The notes: generated from the sequence alone by a model not told the origin. A stretch of DNA of 64,000 nucleotides from Bacillota bacterium (GCA_003973385.1 QNYK01000106.1:1-64000); one strand, 5' to 3'; positions 1-10,372 are shown, numbered from the stretch's first letter. Numbers and translations are program-made.

Positions 1-3000
1 ACATCGAAGAAGTCGCCACTGGCGTGACTCGATGTCAACGACTGGACTCCGCAGTTATCACTGGCAGAGGCTGGCGCCCAGGTGGCAACCGCTCCACAAG
101 CACCTGCGTCGTTTCCGAGTGAAATGTCAGCCGGAGTATCAAGCACCACCGGGCTTTCCAGATCCTCCACCGTGACGATGAAGCTCGTCATCGTCTCATT
201 GCCGTGGATATCTGTAGCCGTCAGGTCTACTACCGTATCACCGACCGGGAACTGGTCCCCGGAAGTGTGACTCAGAGTGATGCCGGCAACCTCGCAGTTG
301 TCGGTCGCTGTTGGTGCAGTCCAGGAGACCGCAGCAGTGCAGCTTCCAGGCTCGCTCGGCACGGTCACTTGATCGGAAAGCCCGACGAACTCCGGTGCCT
401 GGTCGTCACTGATGGTGACAAGGAAACTGGCGGTAGTTGCATTGGAATGGATGTCGGTCACCGTGTAGGAAACCTCTGTGCTACCAACCGGGAAAATGTC
501 ACCTGAATTGTGGCTTGAAGTCAGCGTACCCACCTCGCAGTTGTCACTGGTAGTCGGTGCCGTCCAGGTAACCACTGCCGTGCACAATCCAGTTTCAGCA
601 GCCAGATTGATGTCAGCAGACAGTCCGGACAGCGCCGGTACCTCGTCGTCGGTGACGGTGACAAGGAACGAGGCCGTGCTGGTGTTGTCATCATCGTCCG
701 CTGCCGTGTAGGTGACTTCTGTTGTACCCACCGCGAAGAAATCTCCCGGCTGGTGTGTTGAAGTCAGGATCACATCCTCATCGCAATTGTCGTCGGTCGT
801 CGGAGGTGTCCAGGTGACAGAAGCTCCGCAAAGCCCCGCTTCGGCGGTGATGGTGATGTCGAGCGGAATATTCAGGATCACAGGCTCCTCATCGTCATGA
901 ACGGTGACGAGGAAGGATTCCGTCTGAATGTTTCCGTGAATGTCCGTCGCCGTGATGGAAACGGTGGTAATGCCTTTCGGAAGTGCATCGCCAGGCTGAT
1001 GGCTCGCCACCAGGGTGTCGATACCGCAGTTATCCTGCGCAGTAGGTGCTGGCCACGGAGCAGTGCCGGTGCAGAAGCCTGCATCGGTCGGGATGACGAG
1101 GTCCAGGGGCACTCCGATCAACACCGGAAGTTCTTGATCCTCCACCGTGACGATGAAACTCTGACTCGTGGCGTTTCCGTGCACATCGGTGACGGTGTAA
1201 GTGACGACCGTCTCTCCGACAGGCAGTGAGGAACCACTGACAATGTCGGTCTCAAGAGTGGCAACACCACAGTTATCTGCGGTATCAGGGTCGATCCATG
1301 AGGTTGTTCCCTCACAAGTACCCGGCACGGTCGGAACCGTGACACGTTCTGGCAGATTAATGATCTGAGGGGCCTCGATATCAGTCACCGTGACTTGCAT
1401 CGTGGCCATGGTTTCATTGCCGTGAATATCACTCAGGGTGAAAACGACATCGGTGGTTCCTACGTCGAAGTGCGACCCTGAAGTATGGCTGCTACTCAGA
1501 CCCTGGATTCCACAGTTGTCTTGACTTGTCGGATCGACCCAGTTCGCCAGCGCAGAGCAAAGGCCCGGCTCGGAGTTCAGCTGGATGTCAGCCGGCAAAT
1601 CGATGATCTGTGGTGCCTGGGCATCCGAGACGACAACTTCGAAGGTGGCCGTCGAGGAGTTGGTATGAATGTCCGTTGCAGTCAGAGTGACGGTGGTCGT
1701 TCCCACTGGGAATGTATCCCCCGGAGCATGACTACTCAGCAACTCGAAAACTTCACAGTTATCAGCCGCCGTGGGAGCGACCCATGTGGCCACCGCCGAG
1801 CAGAGATCCAGTTCTGAATCGAGCTGAATCGTTGCAGGGAGATCCAGGATCTGGGGCTGCTCCATATCCTCGACGATGACGAGGAAGGAGTGCTGAGAAC
1901 TGTTAGCGTGATTGTCCGTGGCGGTGTAGGTGACCGTGGTCGAACCGACCGGGAAAATCGTTCCGGATGGATGTGTCGTCTCGACCAGTTGAACTTCGCA
2001 GTTGTCTGCGATGGTGGGCTCTGTCCACAGCGCCTGGGCCGTACACTGGCCAGGTTCCGAGGATAGGCTGATCTCGATGGGAGCGTCCATGATGGTGGGC
2101 AGCTCTTCATCGAGTACCGTGACCAGGATCTGAGCAGTGCTCTGGTTTCCGTGAAGGTCGGTTGCGGTGTAGGTCACAGCGGTTTCACCAACTGTGAAGA
2201 TCCAACCCGGCTCATGAGTGGAAGTCAGCGTCGGAGATCCACAGTTATCAGAACTGGTCGGAGCAACCCAGGATGCCATGCCATCGCAACTGCCGGGACT
2301 GTTGGTCACGGTAACAGAAGCGACCAGGCCGTCGATGGTCGGAAGCTCTGTATCTTCGACGATCACCTGGAATGAAGCTGTGGACTCGAGTCCGGAGGCG
2401 TCCGTGGCGGTGTATGTCACCACAGTGGTTCCGACATCGAATTGCTCACCAGATTGACGATCGGAGACCAGCGTTGTGACATTGCAGTTATCTGTAGCCA
2501 GAGGCAAATCCCAGGTCGCCGCTGAAGCGCAGGTCCCCGGCTCATTTACCAGCGAGATGTCCGCCGGCATGCTGGATATCAGCGGTTGCTCGATATCCAG
2601 GACTGTCACGACGAAGGACTGCGTCACGCTGTTTCCGTTCACATCCGAGAGATCGTATGTGACGGTCGTGGTTCCAACATCAAAGGTGGTACCCGGCTCA
2701 TGGGTGGTTGTGTATGAACCGATTCCACAATTGTCGCCAATGACCGGCTCGGGCCATGCAACAACACTTCCACAGATTCCTGGCGTGCTATTGGCACTCA
2801 TATCAGCAGGAACACCATCGAGAGTCGGGAGTTCATCGTCGGAAACTGAGATGAGGAAGGATTCGATCTTGATGTTTCCGTGGATGTCAGTGGCCGTGTA
2901 GGTCACCTCGGTATCACCGACCGGGAAAGCAGATCCTGGGAAGGCGCTTCCAACCAGTGTTGCGGTGTCGCAGTTGTCGGAAGCAATCGGCATTGGCCAA

Positions 3001-6000
3001 TCGACAACTTTCGTGCATATGCCAGCTTCGGTCGAATGTGCTGAACTGGTCGGCACACCTGAGATCACCGGTAACTCATTATCGTTGACGACCACGTCGA
3101 AAGCGAAATCAAGCGTGTTCCCATGCCCATCATCGACATTGATGGTGACACTCGTTGTACCGATGGGGAACAGTTCACCAGAGTTGTGAGAAATACTCAC
3201 AAGGGGAGCACCACAGTTGTCGGTCGCAACCGGTGCGGCCCAGGAGTGTACCGCCCCGCAGGATCCTGGATCGTTATCGAGGACGATGCTCGTCGGGATT
3301 CCAGAAACCTGGGGCATCTCGTTATCGATCACCGTCAACTCGAAGGACGCTGCAGACTGATTGCCACTGGCATCTGTTGCGGTGTAGCTGATCAGCGTGG
3401 TTCCTACCGGGAATGCATCTCCTGGCTGGTGATCAGACGTGGATGTCGATCCAGGGCAGTTGTCTTCGATACTTGGGGCCGCCCATGACACCTGTGCTGT
3501 ACACAATCCAGGATTGGAGTTCACGATGACGGTTCCTGGCAGACCGATGATGGTTGGGAGGTCCACATCGAGAACAGTCACCTCGAAGGAATGCAATGCA
3601 GCATTCCCGCTATCGTCGGTGACTGTGTAGGTCACAGCTGTGACACCTACGCCGAACGCATCTCCTGAGAGATGATCGCTGGCGATGGTGGTGTTGAGGC
3701 AATTGTCCGAAGCGGCAGGCTCGGCCCAGGTCACGATCGCATTGCACATACCAGGATCGTTATCGACCGTGATATTTGCAGGAGCACTGGAGATGGTCGG
3801 AAGCTGGTCATCGACCACAACGACATTGAATGTATGTACAGTGACATTACCGCTGACATCCGTCGCTGTGACGGAAACCGGGGTCGACCCCACCGGGAAT
3901 GTGCTACCAGAGGTATGAGTTGAAGAGTTGGAGGCGATTCCGCAGTCATCGGTGATGATCGGATCGTCCCAGGTCGCCACTGCGCTGCACCCTCCGAGGT
4001 CGGCGATGACGACGACTTCAGCAGGCAGGCCAGCGATGACTGGCGGATTCGGGTCTGCATTCACCTCGCAAATATCGAGAATTGCATTCGCGTTGCAATC
4101 AAGAGCTCCTGTCGCGATATCGCATTCATCGGGCTGGCCGTTGACATCGCAATCGGGAGAGGTTCCGGCGAGGAGTTCACAAGCATCGATACTTCCGTTC
4201 TGGTTGCAGTCTTGCTGCGCACCTGAACTGAGTTCGCACTCATCTGGCAACATGTTGCCATTACAGTCAGTGGACAATCCGAAGGCGATATCGCAGATGT
4301 CCGGTACCAGATTCAGATTGCAGTCTTGAGAAAGACCAGAATCCAGTTCGCACTGGTCAATCTGGTTGTTCCCGTTGCAGTCGGTAGCGATTCCGATGGT
4401 GATCTCGCAAATATCGAGGGCATTGTTGCCATTACAATCCTCTGCAGTGCCATCTGTCAGATCGCAACTGTCAGGGATTCCATTGCTGTTGCAATCGATG
4501 GCGAAGCCAAACTGGATATCACAGGCATCAAGGAAGCCGTTTCCATTACAGTCGAATTCAAGACCATCAGCAATCTCACAGCTGTCCTCGATGCCGTTCA
4601 AGTTGCAATCAGTTTCACAATCATCTGGAATCGAGTTGAGGTTGCAATCCTGGCTATTGGTGCTCGCAATATCGCAAGAGTCGATGACACCATTGAGATT
4701 GCAGTCCTGCTCGGAGCCATTCGAAATCTGGCAATGATCGGGGACACCATCTGCATCGCAGTCCGATGCAGACCCATCAGCAATCTGACAGGAGTCAGGA
4801 ACTCCATCGAGATCACAGTCCTGGCTCGTCACCAGGAAAATGTCGCATGGGTCGTCTATTCCATTTTGATTGCAGTCTTCAGCACCGATCAGGCGATCGA
4901 TGGATGCGTATGCGGTTGAACTGGAAGCACCAACGACCCAGCGTCCAGCCATGGCAACGCTTTCCCCGAACTTATCATTACTGAGAATTGTAGCTGGCGA
5001 GAATGTAGAGGTCGTGTACCCGCCGGCACCATCCGCTTCACCGATGAGAAGAAGTCCAGCTTGTCCATCGGCGCGCCAAGCGCCCATGACTACCGAGCCA
5101 TCACTGATCCCAACATCAATCCCCAGTTGCGCGTTTGGAAATGCCGGCTGAGAAAACTTTTGTGTCTGGTTGTAGACAAAGCCGGTCCGATCAAAGAGGT
5201 AGCCCGCTCCATTAGCCCCGTCAGCGATGGGAGCACCGACAATGATCTGGGTTCCAGAGATATCCAGTGATCTTCCGAACTGACTGCCCTCCTGAGGATC
5301 CTGTGCAGTGATCTTCTGGGTGAAGATCCAGCTGGTCTGGGAGATGCTTGTGTAGAGGAAGACCCCACCGACCTGCTGAAGGAATCCAAGATCGGATCTC
5401 TGATCTGAGATCGCGATGGTGTTTCCATCGATGGCTACTGCCCCGCCATACCTCTTGACCGGATTCGGATCGTTGGATTCGAGGATCTGATCCTCGGTCC
5501 AGGTGGTTCCATCATGACTGTAGATGTAGGCGGATCCTGGAGTGACACCAACAAGAGTTCGCCAGGCGCCGACGACTGCACGGTCCCCGGATATTCCGAC
5601 AGAGATTCCGAACTCATCGCTGACCTGTCCATTGGAAGCTTCCAGCTTCTGCTCGAAGACCCAGCTCAGACCATTGTGTCTGTAGATGTAGGCTGCGCCG
5701 CGGCTCTCACTGAGAGGGCCACTATTGGCACCCGGTGATCCGACGATGAGAAGATCCCCATCGAGGGCCACGCTCCAGCCGAACTGAGCCAGGGCAGTGC
5801 TATCAGGAGGTTGGATGATGGCATCCTGGACCCACCGACTGCCGATGTTGCGGTAGAGGTACACCTCTCCCGTAGTGATACCTGACGTGACTCCGTCAGG
5901 GGCACCGATGGCGAGGCGATCTCCCGACATGTCGGAAGAACCTCCGAAACTGTTTGCTTGCGCCGAAACTGTGAGGAGATCTTCAAGAGATCCTTCACAG

Positions 6001-6236
6001 GCGTCCAGGATCGAATCCTGGTTGCAATCCAGCGATGGATCGAGAGAGATCTGGCATTCGTCCGGAATCCCATCTCCATCACAATCGTTGCTGGTGTTAT
6101 CGACGATGTCACAGCTGTCAGCAGATCCGTTTCCGTTACAGTCCAGACCAGGTTCGCACTGGGCGAATACCACGGAACTGGAACCAAGGATCACACCAAA
6201 CAGCAATACCAGGAAGGCGAGGGGCAGCGTCTTCAT
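1..6236 (-). CDS. giant secreted HYR-domain protein, C-terminus beyond window
   Basis: The frame is open from an ATG at 6236 to the window edge (more than 2,070 residues), so the C-terminus is missing. GGAGGT lies 9 nt upstream of the ATG. A signal peptide (about residues 1-25, ending VVFA-Q) is followed by three DCNxNG-type Cys/Asp repeats, then a region of about residues 80-448 with FG-GAP/beta-propeller-like units (GDRLAIGAPDG, GDLLIVGSPGA). About 15 further repeats of the form DCNxNGxxDxC(D/E)I (residues about 450-720) resemble thrombospondin-type-3 or EF-hand calcium loops. From about residue 722 on there are roughly 17 HYR (hyalin repeat) domains of about 80 residues, each with a C near its start and the V(T)YTATDxxGN signature. 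Probably a cell-surface or matrix protein. A C-terminal dockerin or sorting signal would be expected by analogy with the paralogue at 28818-35861, but is not visible here. Confidence 0.9.
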   Translation of the reverse strand, partial: MKTLPLAFLVLLFGVILGSSSVVFAQCEPGLDCNGNGSADSCDIVDNTSNDCDGDGIPDECQISLDPSLDCNQDSILDACEGSLEDLLTVSAQANSFGGSSDMSGDRLAIGAPDGVTSGITTGEVYLYRNIGSRWVQDAIIQPPDSTALAQFGWSVALDGDLLIVGSPGANSGPLSESRGAAYIYRHNGLSWVFEQKLEASNGQVSDEFGISVGISGDRAVVGAWRTLVGVTPGSAYIYSHDGTTWTEDQILESNDPNPVKRYGGAVAIDGNTIAISDQRSDLGFLQQVGGVFLYTSISQTSWIFTQKITAQDPQEGSQFGRSLDISGTQIIVGAPIADGANGAGYLFDRTGFVYNQTQKFSQPAFPNAQLGIDVGISDGSVVMGAWRADGQAGLLLIGEADGAGGYTTSTFSPATILSNDKFGESVAMAGRWVVGASSSTAYASIDRLIGAEDCNQNGIDDPCDIFLVTSQDCDLDGVPDSCQIADGSASDCDADGVPDHCQISNGSEQDCNLNGVIDSCDIASTNSQDCNLNSIPDDCETDCNLNGIEDSCEIADGLEFDCNGNGFLDACDIQFGFAIDCNSNGIPDSCDLTDGTAEDCNGNNALDICEITIGIATDCNGNNQIDQCELDSGLSQDCNLNLVPDICDIAFGLSTDCNGNMLPDECELSSGAQQDCNQNGSIDACELLAGTSPDCDVNGQPDECDIATGALDCNANAILDICEVNADPNPPVIAGLPAEVVVIADLGGCSAVATWDDPIITDDCGIASNSSTHTSGSTFPVGSTPVSVTATDVSGNVTVHTFNVVVVDDQLPTISSAPANITVDNDPGMCNAIVTWAEPAASDNCLNTTIASDHLSGDAFGVGVTAVTYTVTDDSGNAALHSFEVTVLDVDLPTIIGLPGTVIVNSNPGLCTAQVSWAAPSIEDNCPGSTSTSDHQPGDAFPVGTTLISYTATDASGNQSAASFELTVIDNEMPQVSGIPTSIVLDNDPGSCGAVHSWAAPVATDNCGAPLVSISHNSGELFPIGTTSVTINVDDGHGNTLDFAFDVVVNDNELPVISGVPTSSAHSTEAGICTKVVDWPMPIASDNCDTATLVGSAFPGSAFPVGDTEVTYTATDIHGNIKIESFLISVSDDELPTLDGVPADMSANSTPGICGSVVAWPEPVIGDNCGIGSYTTTHEPGTTFDVGTTTVTYDLSDVNGNSVTQSFVVTVLDIEQPLISSMPADISLVNEPGTCASAATWDLPLATDNCNVTTLVSDRQSGEQFDVGTTVVTYTATDASGLESTASFQVIVEDTELPTIDGLVASVTVTNSPGSCDGMASWVAPTSSDNCGSPTLTSTHEPGWIFTVGETAVTYTATDLHGNQSTAQILVTVLDEELPTIMDAPIEISLSSEPGQCTAQALWTEPTIADNCEVQLVETTHPSGTIFPVGSTTVTYTATDNHANSSQHSFLVIVEDMEQPQILDLPATIQLDSELDLCSAVATWVAPTAADNCEVFELLSSHAPGDTFPVGTTTVTLTATDIHTNSSTATFEVVVSDAQAPQIIDLPADIQLNSEPGLCSALANWVDPTSQDNCGIQGLSSSHTSGSHFDVGTTDVVFTLSDIHGNETMATMQVTVTDIEAPQIINLPERVTVPTVPGTCEGTTSWIDPDTADNCGVATLETDIVSGSSLPVGETVVTYTVTDVHGNATSQSFIVTVEDQELPVLIGVPLDLVIPTDAGFCTGTAPWPAPTAQDNCGIDTLVASHQPGDALPKGITTVSITATDIHGNIQTESFLVTVHDDEEPVILNIPLDITITAEAGLCGASVTWTPPTTDDNCDEDVILTSTHQPGDFFAVGTTEVTYTAADDDDNTSTASFLVTVTDDEVPALSGLSADINLAAETGLCTAVVTWTAPTTSDNCEVGTLTSSHNSGDIFPVGSTEVSYTVTDIHSNATTASFLVTISDDQAPEFVGLSDQVTVPSEPGSCTAAVSWTAPTATDNCEVAGITLSHTSGDQFPVGDTVVDLTATDIHGNETMTSFIVTVEDLESPVVLDTPADISLGNDAGACGAVATWAPASASDNCGVQSLTSSHASGDFFD

Positions 6237-6540
6237 GGTTCTGTACCTCCAGAATTCTCGTGTACCTCACGGGCGGGGAATTGAATGGACAGAAAGAGGG
6301 AACTCCTCTTCCCGATACCAGGGATTCAACATGTACGCAGGTGCGAAACAGGGATGTAAACCGATGAGGGCTACATCGAATTTCGGCTTGTCTGTGGGAA
6401 GAGTAGGAACTCTAATTTAGCGTTCTTGGCATATCTGACTACCGCAGATTCCTCTGTTTCATTGGTTTGGGACAGAGAAAAAATATTCTTCTCGACTGAG
6501 ATGTCGATTCACTGCCTCGGCAATACCTACCGAATCAGTA
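6237..6540. other. intergenic, leader of the giant HYR gene and tail of the heme run
   Basis: These 304 bp separate the HYR protein start from the cupin stop. No coding region is supported. On the minus strand the cupin stop is followed by a short TCTC/GAGA hairpin and then ATATTTTTTC (about 6479-6503). This could be a weak terminator of the heme run, but the stem has only four pairs. The Shine-Dalgarno sequence of the HYR gene lies at the other end. Confidence 0.4.
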
Positions 6541-6894
6541 CTATCTCGCAGGACCAGGTGACAGGAATGTGAGTACAGTCAGTCGCTCATGACTCTCGTT
6601 GCGGACGCCGTGTGGAACGTCTGCGGGTGCTACAAGCAGTTCGCCAGGGCCCATCGTGATCTGCTCGCCTTCGAGAAGAAACTGACCCTCTCCAGAGACC
6701 ACCAGATAGACCTTGTCGACGCCTTCGTGGGCATGCAGGGAGTGTTGCTGGCCCGGCTCGAGCGCATTCACACCCACCAGCATCCGGTCTGAATGGTAAA
6801 TGGTGCTCTTACCCATTTTTTTCCGATTCCAGACTGCATGATCCTGAGGCCGAATTCGGCGCGGGTGGGACTCAGCGGGTTCTGTGGGGTCCAT
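6541..6894 (-). CDS. small cupin-domain protein, last gene of the heme run
   Basis: A single-domain cupin of 117 residues. Cupin motif 1 is visible as G-x5-HxHxx(x)E-x6-G (HSLHAHEGVDKVYLVVSGEG), and motif 2 as G-x10-H-x3-N (GELLVAPADVPHGVRN). The usual His/His/Glu/His metal ligands are therefore present. The ATG at 6894 overlaps the hemG stop as TGATG, which decides the start and implies translational coupling. Small cupins of this kind bind a metal and may be enzymes or sensors; the substrate cannot be read from sequence. Position as the distal gene of a heme operon suggests a link to heme or iron, but that is inference. Confidence 0.82.
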   Translation of the reverse strand: MDPTEPAESHPRRIRPQDHAVWNRKKMGKSTIYHSDRMLVGVNALEPGQQHSLHAHEGVDKVYLVVSGEGQFLLEGEQITMGPGELLVAPADVPHGVRNESHERLTVLTFLSPGPAR

Positions 6895-8312
6895 CAGTTT
6901 GCCTCCGGAGATGACTTCCAGCGATCGAGTAATCCAACGACCGCATCTTGGCCCGATCGAACGCAGGACTCCAGTGAGATGCCATCGAGGTAACTGCCAG
7001 ACAGCGCCAGTGCTGGCAAGGAACACAGGTCATGCTGCAATCGGTCGATTCTTCGCCGATGACCGCGGGTGGCCTGGGGAATCGCTGCCGGAGCACGCCC
7101 GACAAGAGCCAGTTCCACTTCCAGACCTGGACCGTGGACCTTTCTCATCGCATCGAGGGATCGTTCCACCAGAATCTTATCGGAATATGGATCGCCATAT
7201 GGGCCGCCTTTCCCGGCCAGAAATACAGTTGCCAGACCATGTTGCGGAGGTGCCCGGAAGGGAAACAGCGACGAGCTCCAGATCGCCCCCAGGACCCCGA
7301 GCTTTTCACTCCTGGGGGCCAGAAAACCGAATCCCCGGGCAGATGCACGCCATTTCCTGGCATCGTAACCTATCTGTACGAGCGAAAGAGAAGCATACGG
7401 AATCGATTCCAGGATCGCCCGACTCCTATCGCTGACCGGGGCCAGAAGTGCTGCACAGGCGGGTGCGGGAAGCGCCAGGATGATGCCATCCACCTCTATC
7501 GTATTGGATGCATACGCCCCCCTGTAATGGACCTTCCAGCCTTCATCTGCTGGCTCCAGCGCCTCGACCGGGGACCCACCATGAAACCGATCACCCAGGT
7601 CAGCGGCCAGTGCGTGCGGCAATGAGTCCATTCCATCAGCGAGGGTTCCCGGGCCCGAAAATGGCGCTCCACGCACCGCGGGTTGCCGCAGCAGCCCCGC
7701 CAGCACACTGCCATGTTGCTGCTCCCACTGACGCAAGAGCGGCTGAAACGAATCCACTTCCAGTTGCTGGGGCCACCCTCCAGAACTCCCGGCGACCATC
7801 GCATCCGCGAGGATTCGAGCGGCTTCCTCGCCGAACCTCCTCCGAAAAAATGCGTGGACCGTCTCCTCCTCGACGCCCCCGCGACGGATGAACGGTTCCA
7901 TCAGCAGCCTCGCCCAGCCGACCGGTGAGAGCACACGTGAGAAGGGAATTGCGAGCGGTGAAGATGGCAACTTCCGCAGTGCACCTCGACGCCAGATGTA
8001 TCGAGCTCTGGCATCTGGCTCGGCACTTCTCAAGGTACTCGTGAGTCCAACCCTATCGATGAGCTGAATCAGCGATGAACTCGACGGCAGTACGGAATGA
8101 GGACCCCACTCAAGAGTCCATTGATCTTGCCTGGTCGTTCGAATCCAGCCACCGGGCCGATGGCTAGCCTCGAACAGATGAACATCTGCACCGAGGTCAC
8201 GAGCATGATGGGCTGCAGAGAGTCCGCTAATTCCCCCACCCACCACTGCGATGCGGCAGCCTTTGCCAGACTCAACTGCGTGCACGAATCTCGTCCACCA
8301 CTGCCCGGACAT
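6894..8312 (-). CDS. hemG: protoporphyrinogen oxidase (HemY-type, FAD)
   Basis: Oxidises protoporphyrinogen IX to protoporphyrin IX, the penultimate heme step. The Rossmann FAD motif VVGGGISGL is at residues 23-31, followed by the acidic strand end HLFEAS. Overall similarity is to the oxygen-dependent HemY/PPOX flavoprotein family, including the RPGGWIRT segment and a C-terminal SGSYLDGISLESCVRSG block where FAD-binding amine-oxidase folds carry their second flavin contact. At 472 residues it has the usual length. The 5' end overlaps hemE by about 40 nt if the first ATG is used; a GTG at 8285 would cut the overlap to about 14 nt. It overlaps the cupin gene as TGATG. Confidence 0.9.
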   Translation of the reverse strand: MSGQWWTRFVHAVESGKGCRIAVVGGGISGLSAAHHARDLGADVHLFEASHRPGGWIRTTRQDQWTLEWGPHSVLPSSSSLIQLIDRVGLTSTLRSAEPDARARYIWRRGALRKLPSSPLAIPFSRVLSPVGWARLLMEPFIRRGGVEEETVHAFFRRRFGEEAARILADAMVAGSSGGWPQQLEVDSFQPLLRQWEQQHGSVLAGLLRQPAVRGAPFSGPGTLADGMDSLPHALAADLGDRFHGGSPVEALEPADEGWKVHYRGAYASNTIEVDGIILALPAPACAALLAPVSDRSRAILESIPYASLSLVQIGYDARKWRASARGFGFLAPRSEKLGVLGAIWSSSLFPFRAPPQHGLATVFLAGKGGPYGDPYSDKILVERSLDAMRKVHGPGLEVELALVGRAPAAIPQATRGHRRRIDRLQHDLCSLPALALSGSYLDGISLESCVRSGQDAVVGLLDRWKSSPEAN

Positions 8313-9312
8313 TCTCTACGGGAGTCGTTGGTAGAATACCGTGACCCAGGTTGAAGATATGTCCCGGGTGATCGGTAAATACATCGAGAAGATCGCATAC
8401 CCGGCTACGAAGGTCATCGACTGGAGCAAACAGAGCCTGAGGAGGCAAGTTACCCTGCAAGGCACATCGATGGCCAAAGATCTCGAGCGCATGCTGCGGA
8501 CGGGTCATCTCATCGAGACTCACCGCTTCAACTCCCAGTTCGTCAACCATGGAGGCAATCGCATGCAGGTGGCTGGCTGCGCCTCTGATGAAGAGGATCC
8601 TCGGCACACCACAGCCATCCAACCCCTCCAGGATTCTCCGGCAGTAGGCGAGCGAGAACTCTTCAAAAGCCTGATGACCGAGCATCCCTCCCCAGGAATC
8701 GAACAACTGTATCGCATTTGCTCCCGCCTCGACCTGTGCCAGCAGGTAAGCCGTCACCGTATCTGCGATCTTCTCCATCAGGAGGTGGAGATCGGATGGA
8801 CTCTCATAGACCATTCGCTGCGCGGCAGCAAAGGTCCTGCTCGGAGAACCCTCAAGCGCGTAGCATGCAAGAGTCCACGGTGCTCCTGCAAATCCCAGCA
8901 CTGGCACTTTTCCGTCGACTCTGGCATGAGTCGCTCGAATCACATCCATGACAAAGCCGGTCGACTCGACCGGGTCGGGTATACAGAGTCTTTCGATTCC
9001 ATCCCTGCCGGTCAGTGGATCAGACATACAAGGCCCGCGATCACCGAACTCGACTCCCATCCCCATCGCCTCGAGCGGAACCAGGATATCGCTGAAGATG
9101 ATGACCGCATCGACATCGAGCACTTCGAGCGGTTCCACGGTGACTTCCGAAGCTAACTCGGGATTCTTACACAGTTCGAGGAAGTCTAGCCCTGATCGGA
9201 TTTTCTGATACCCCGGAAGGTATCGACCCGCCTGACGCATGAACCAGACCGGTGTCCGTTCCGTCGGTTGACGACGAAGCGCTCTAATCAGTAGTGAATC
9301 TTGCTGGTTCAT
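8272..9312 (-). CDS. hemE: uroporphyrinogen III decarboxylase
   Basis: Decarboxylates the four acetate side chains of uroporphyrinogen III to give coproporphyrinogen III in the cytosol. The family signature WFMRQAGRYLP is at residues 23-33, and IIFSDILVP contains the catalytic-type Asp75. The 346-residue length is typical. I place the start at the ATG at 9312 (MNQQDSLL) because GAAGGTGG precedes it and the hemB stop lies only 16 nt upstream. A longer in-frame start at 9369 would run into hemB. The 3' end overlaps hemG. Confidence 0.95.
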   Translation of the reverse strand: MNQQDSLLIRALRRQPTERTPVWFMRQAGRYLPGYQKIRSGLDFLELCKNPELASEVTVEPLEVLDVDAVIIFSDILVPLEAMGMGVEFGDRGPCMSDPLTGRDGIERLCIPDPVESTGFVMDVIRATHARVDGKVPVLGFAGAPWTLACYALEGSPSRTFAAAQRMVYESPSDLHLLMEKIADTVTAYLLAQVEAGANAIQLFDSWGGMLGHQAFEEFSLAYCRRILEGLDGCGVPRILFIRGAASHLHAIASMVDELGVEAVSLDEMTRPQHALEIFGHRCALQGNLPPQALFAPVDDLRSRVCDLLDVFTDHPGHIFNLGHGILPTTPVENVRAVVDEIRARS

Positions 9313-9328
9313 TTCGCCACCTTCTGCA

Positions 9329-10324
9329 TCAACATGAGCCCAGCATTCTTGCAGCTTGCTCGGCGCCATAAGTGACTATGAACGATGCTCCAGCCCTGCG
9401 AATCGCCTGGAGACTTTCGATATATACCTGATCTCCGTCGATCAAGCCCTGTTCAGCAGCCGCCTGAATCTGCGCCCACTCACCGCTGACATGGTAGGCC
9501 GCCACCGGCACCTCGAAGGTATCGTGGACCCTCGCGATGATGTCGAGATAGGGTAACCCTGGTTTGATCATCACGATGTCGGCACCTTCATCGATGTCCA
9601 GCGCCACCTCCTGCAGTGCTTCCCGAGCATTACGGGGGTCCATCTGGTATGCCAGACGATCTCCCCCCGCTGGGGCACTCTTGACAGCTTCCCTGAACGG
9701 ACCGTAATAGGCTGAGGCATACTTGGCAGCGTAGGAGAGAATCATCACCTCTTCGTGACCTGCAGCATCCAGCGCGACGCGTATCGCCTGAACCTGGCCA
9801 TCCGCCATCGCAGATGGGGCTACGATATCGCAGCCTGCGTCTGCGAGGATCGTTGCCTGACGTGACAGTACTTCCAGGGTCGCATCGTTATCGACCTTGA
9901 ATTCACCTGGCGATTGTTCCTGTAGGACACCGCAGTGGCCGTGGTCGGTGAATTCACACAAGCACACATCAGCGATGATGACCATCTCGGGAACACTTTC
10001 CCGGACTGCCCTGATCGCCCTGGGAACCACCCCCTCGGGATCGAGAGAACTGGATCCTGTGGCATCCTTCCGATCGGGGATCCCGAACAGGATCACCGCA
10101 GAAACTCCTGACTCCTTGACCCTGAGAACCCGTTCACCGATCCGGTCCGTGGAATGGTGTGACTGGCCCACCAGAGTTTCGATGGGGCGGTCTATTTCCT
10201 TGCCATCGCAGACAAAGAGCGGCTGTACCAGATCGTGTCTGCTCAAACGAGTCTCCGATAGCATCTCCCTGATTGCGGGATTCTTCCTCAGTCTCCGCAT
10301 TCTCCGCTGAGGGAAGCTCGCCAT
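9329..10324 (-). CDS. hemB: delta-aminolevulinic acid dehydratase (porphobilinogen synthase), zinc type
   Basis: Condenses two 5-aminolevulinates to porphobilinogen. The active-site lysines are visible as K201 (SYAAKYASAYYGP) and the Schiff-base K254 (VMIKPGLPYLDI). The metal site DVCLCEFTDHGHCG carries C121, C123 and C131, so this is the zinc-dependent rather than the Mg-only form. With the ATG at 10324 the protein has 331 residues; AGAGG six nt upstream supports this start over a GTG at 10345. It lies between hemD (48-nt gap) and hemE (16-nt gap) on the same strand. Confidence 0.95.
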   Translation of the reverse strand: MASFPQRRMRRLRKNPAIREMLSETRLSRHDLVQPLFVCDGKEIDRPIETLVGQSHHSTDRIGERVLRVKESGVSAVILFGIPDRKDATGSSSLDPEGVVPRAIRAVRESVPEMVIIADVCLCEFTDHGHCGVLQEQSPGEFKVDNDATLEVLSRQATILADAGCDIVAPSAMADGQVQAIRVALDAAGHEEVMILSYAAKYASAYYGPFREAVKSAPAGGDRLAYQMDPRNAREALQEVALDIDEGADIVMIKPGLPYLDIIARVHDTFEVPVAAYHVSGEWAQIQAAAEQGLIDGDQVYIESLQAIRRAGASFIVTYGAEQAARMLGSC

Positions 10325-10372
10325 CTCGCGCCTCTTTTCACTCACTGCTGATATCGAGCAGCGAACTGGATG

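Noticed and set aside
1..4060. CRISPR-like or satellite periodicity of about 240 bp
   Set aside because: The period is caused by HYR domains in one open frame. Units diverge, are far longer than CRISPR repeats, and have no spacer pattern.
4326..4919. 197-codon plus-strand frame
   Set aside because: It is antisense to the regular DCNxNG repeats of the HYR protein, and its repetitive composition is a mirror of them.
8341..9156. 271-codon plus-strand frame
   Set aside because: Antisense to hemE.
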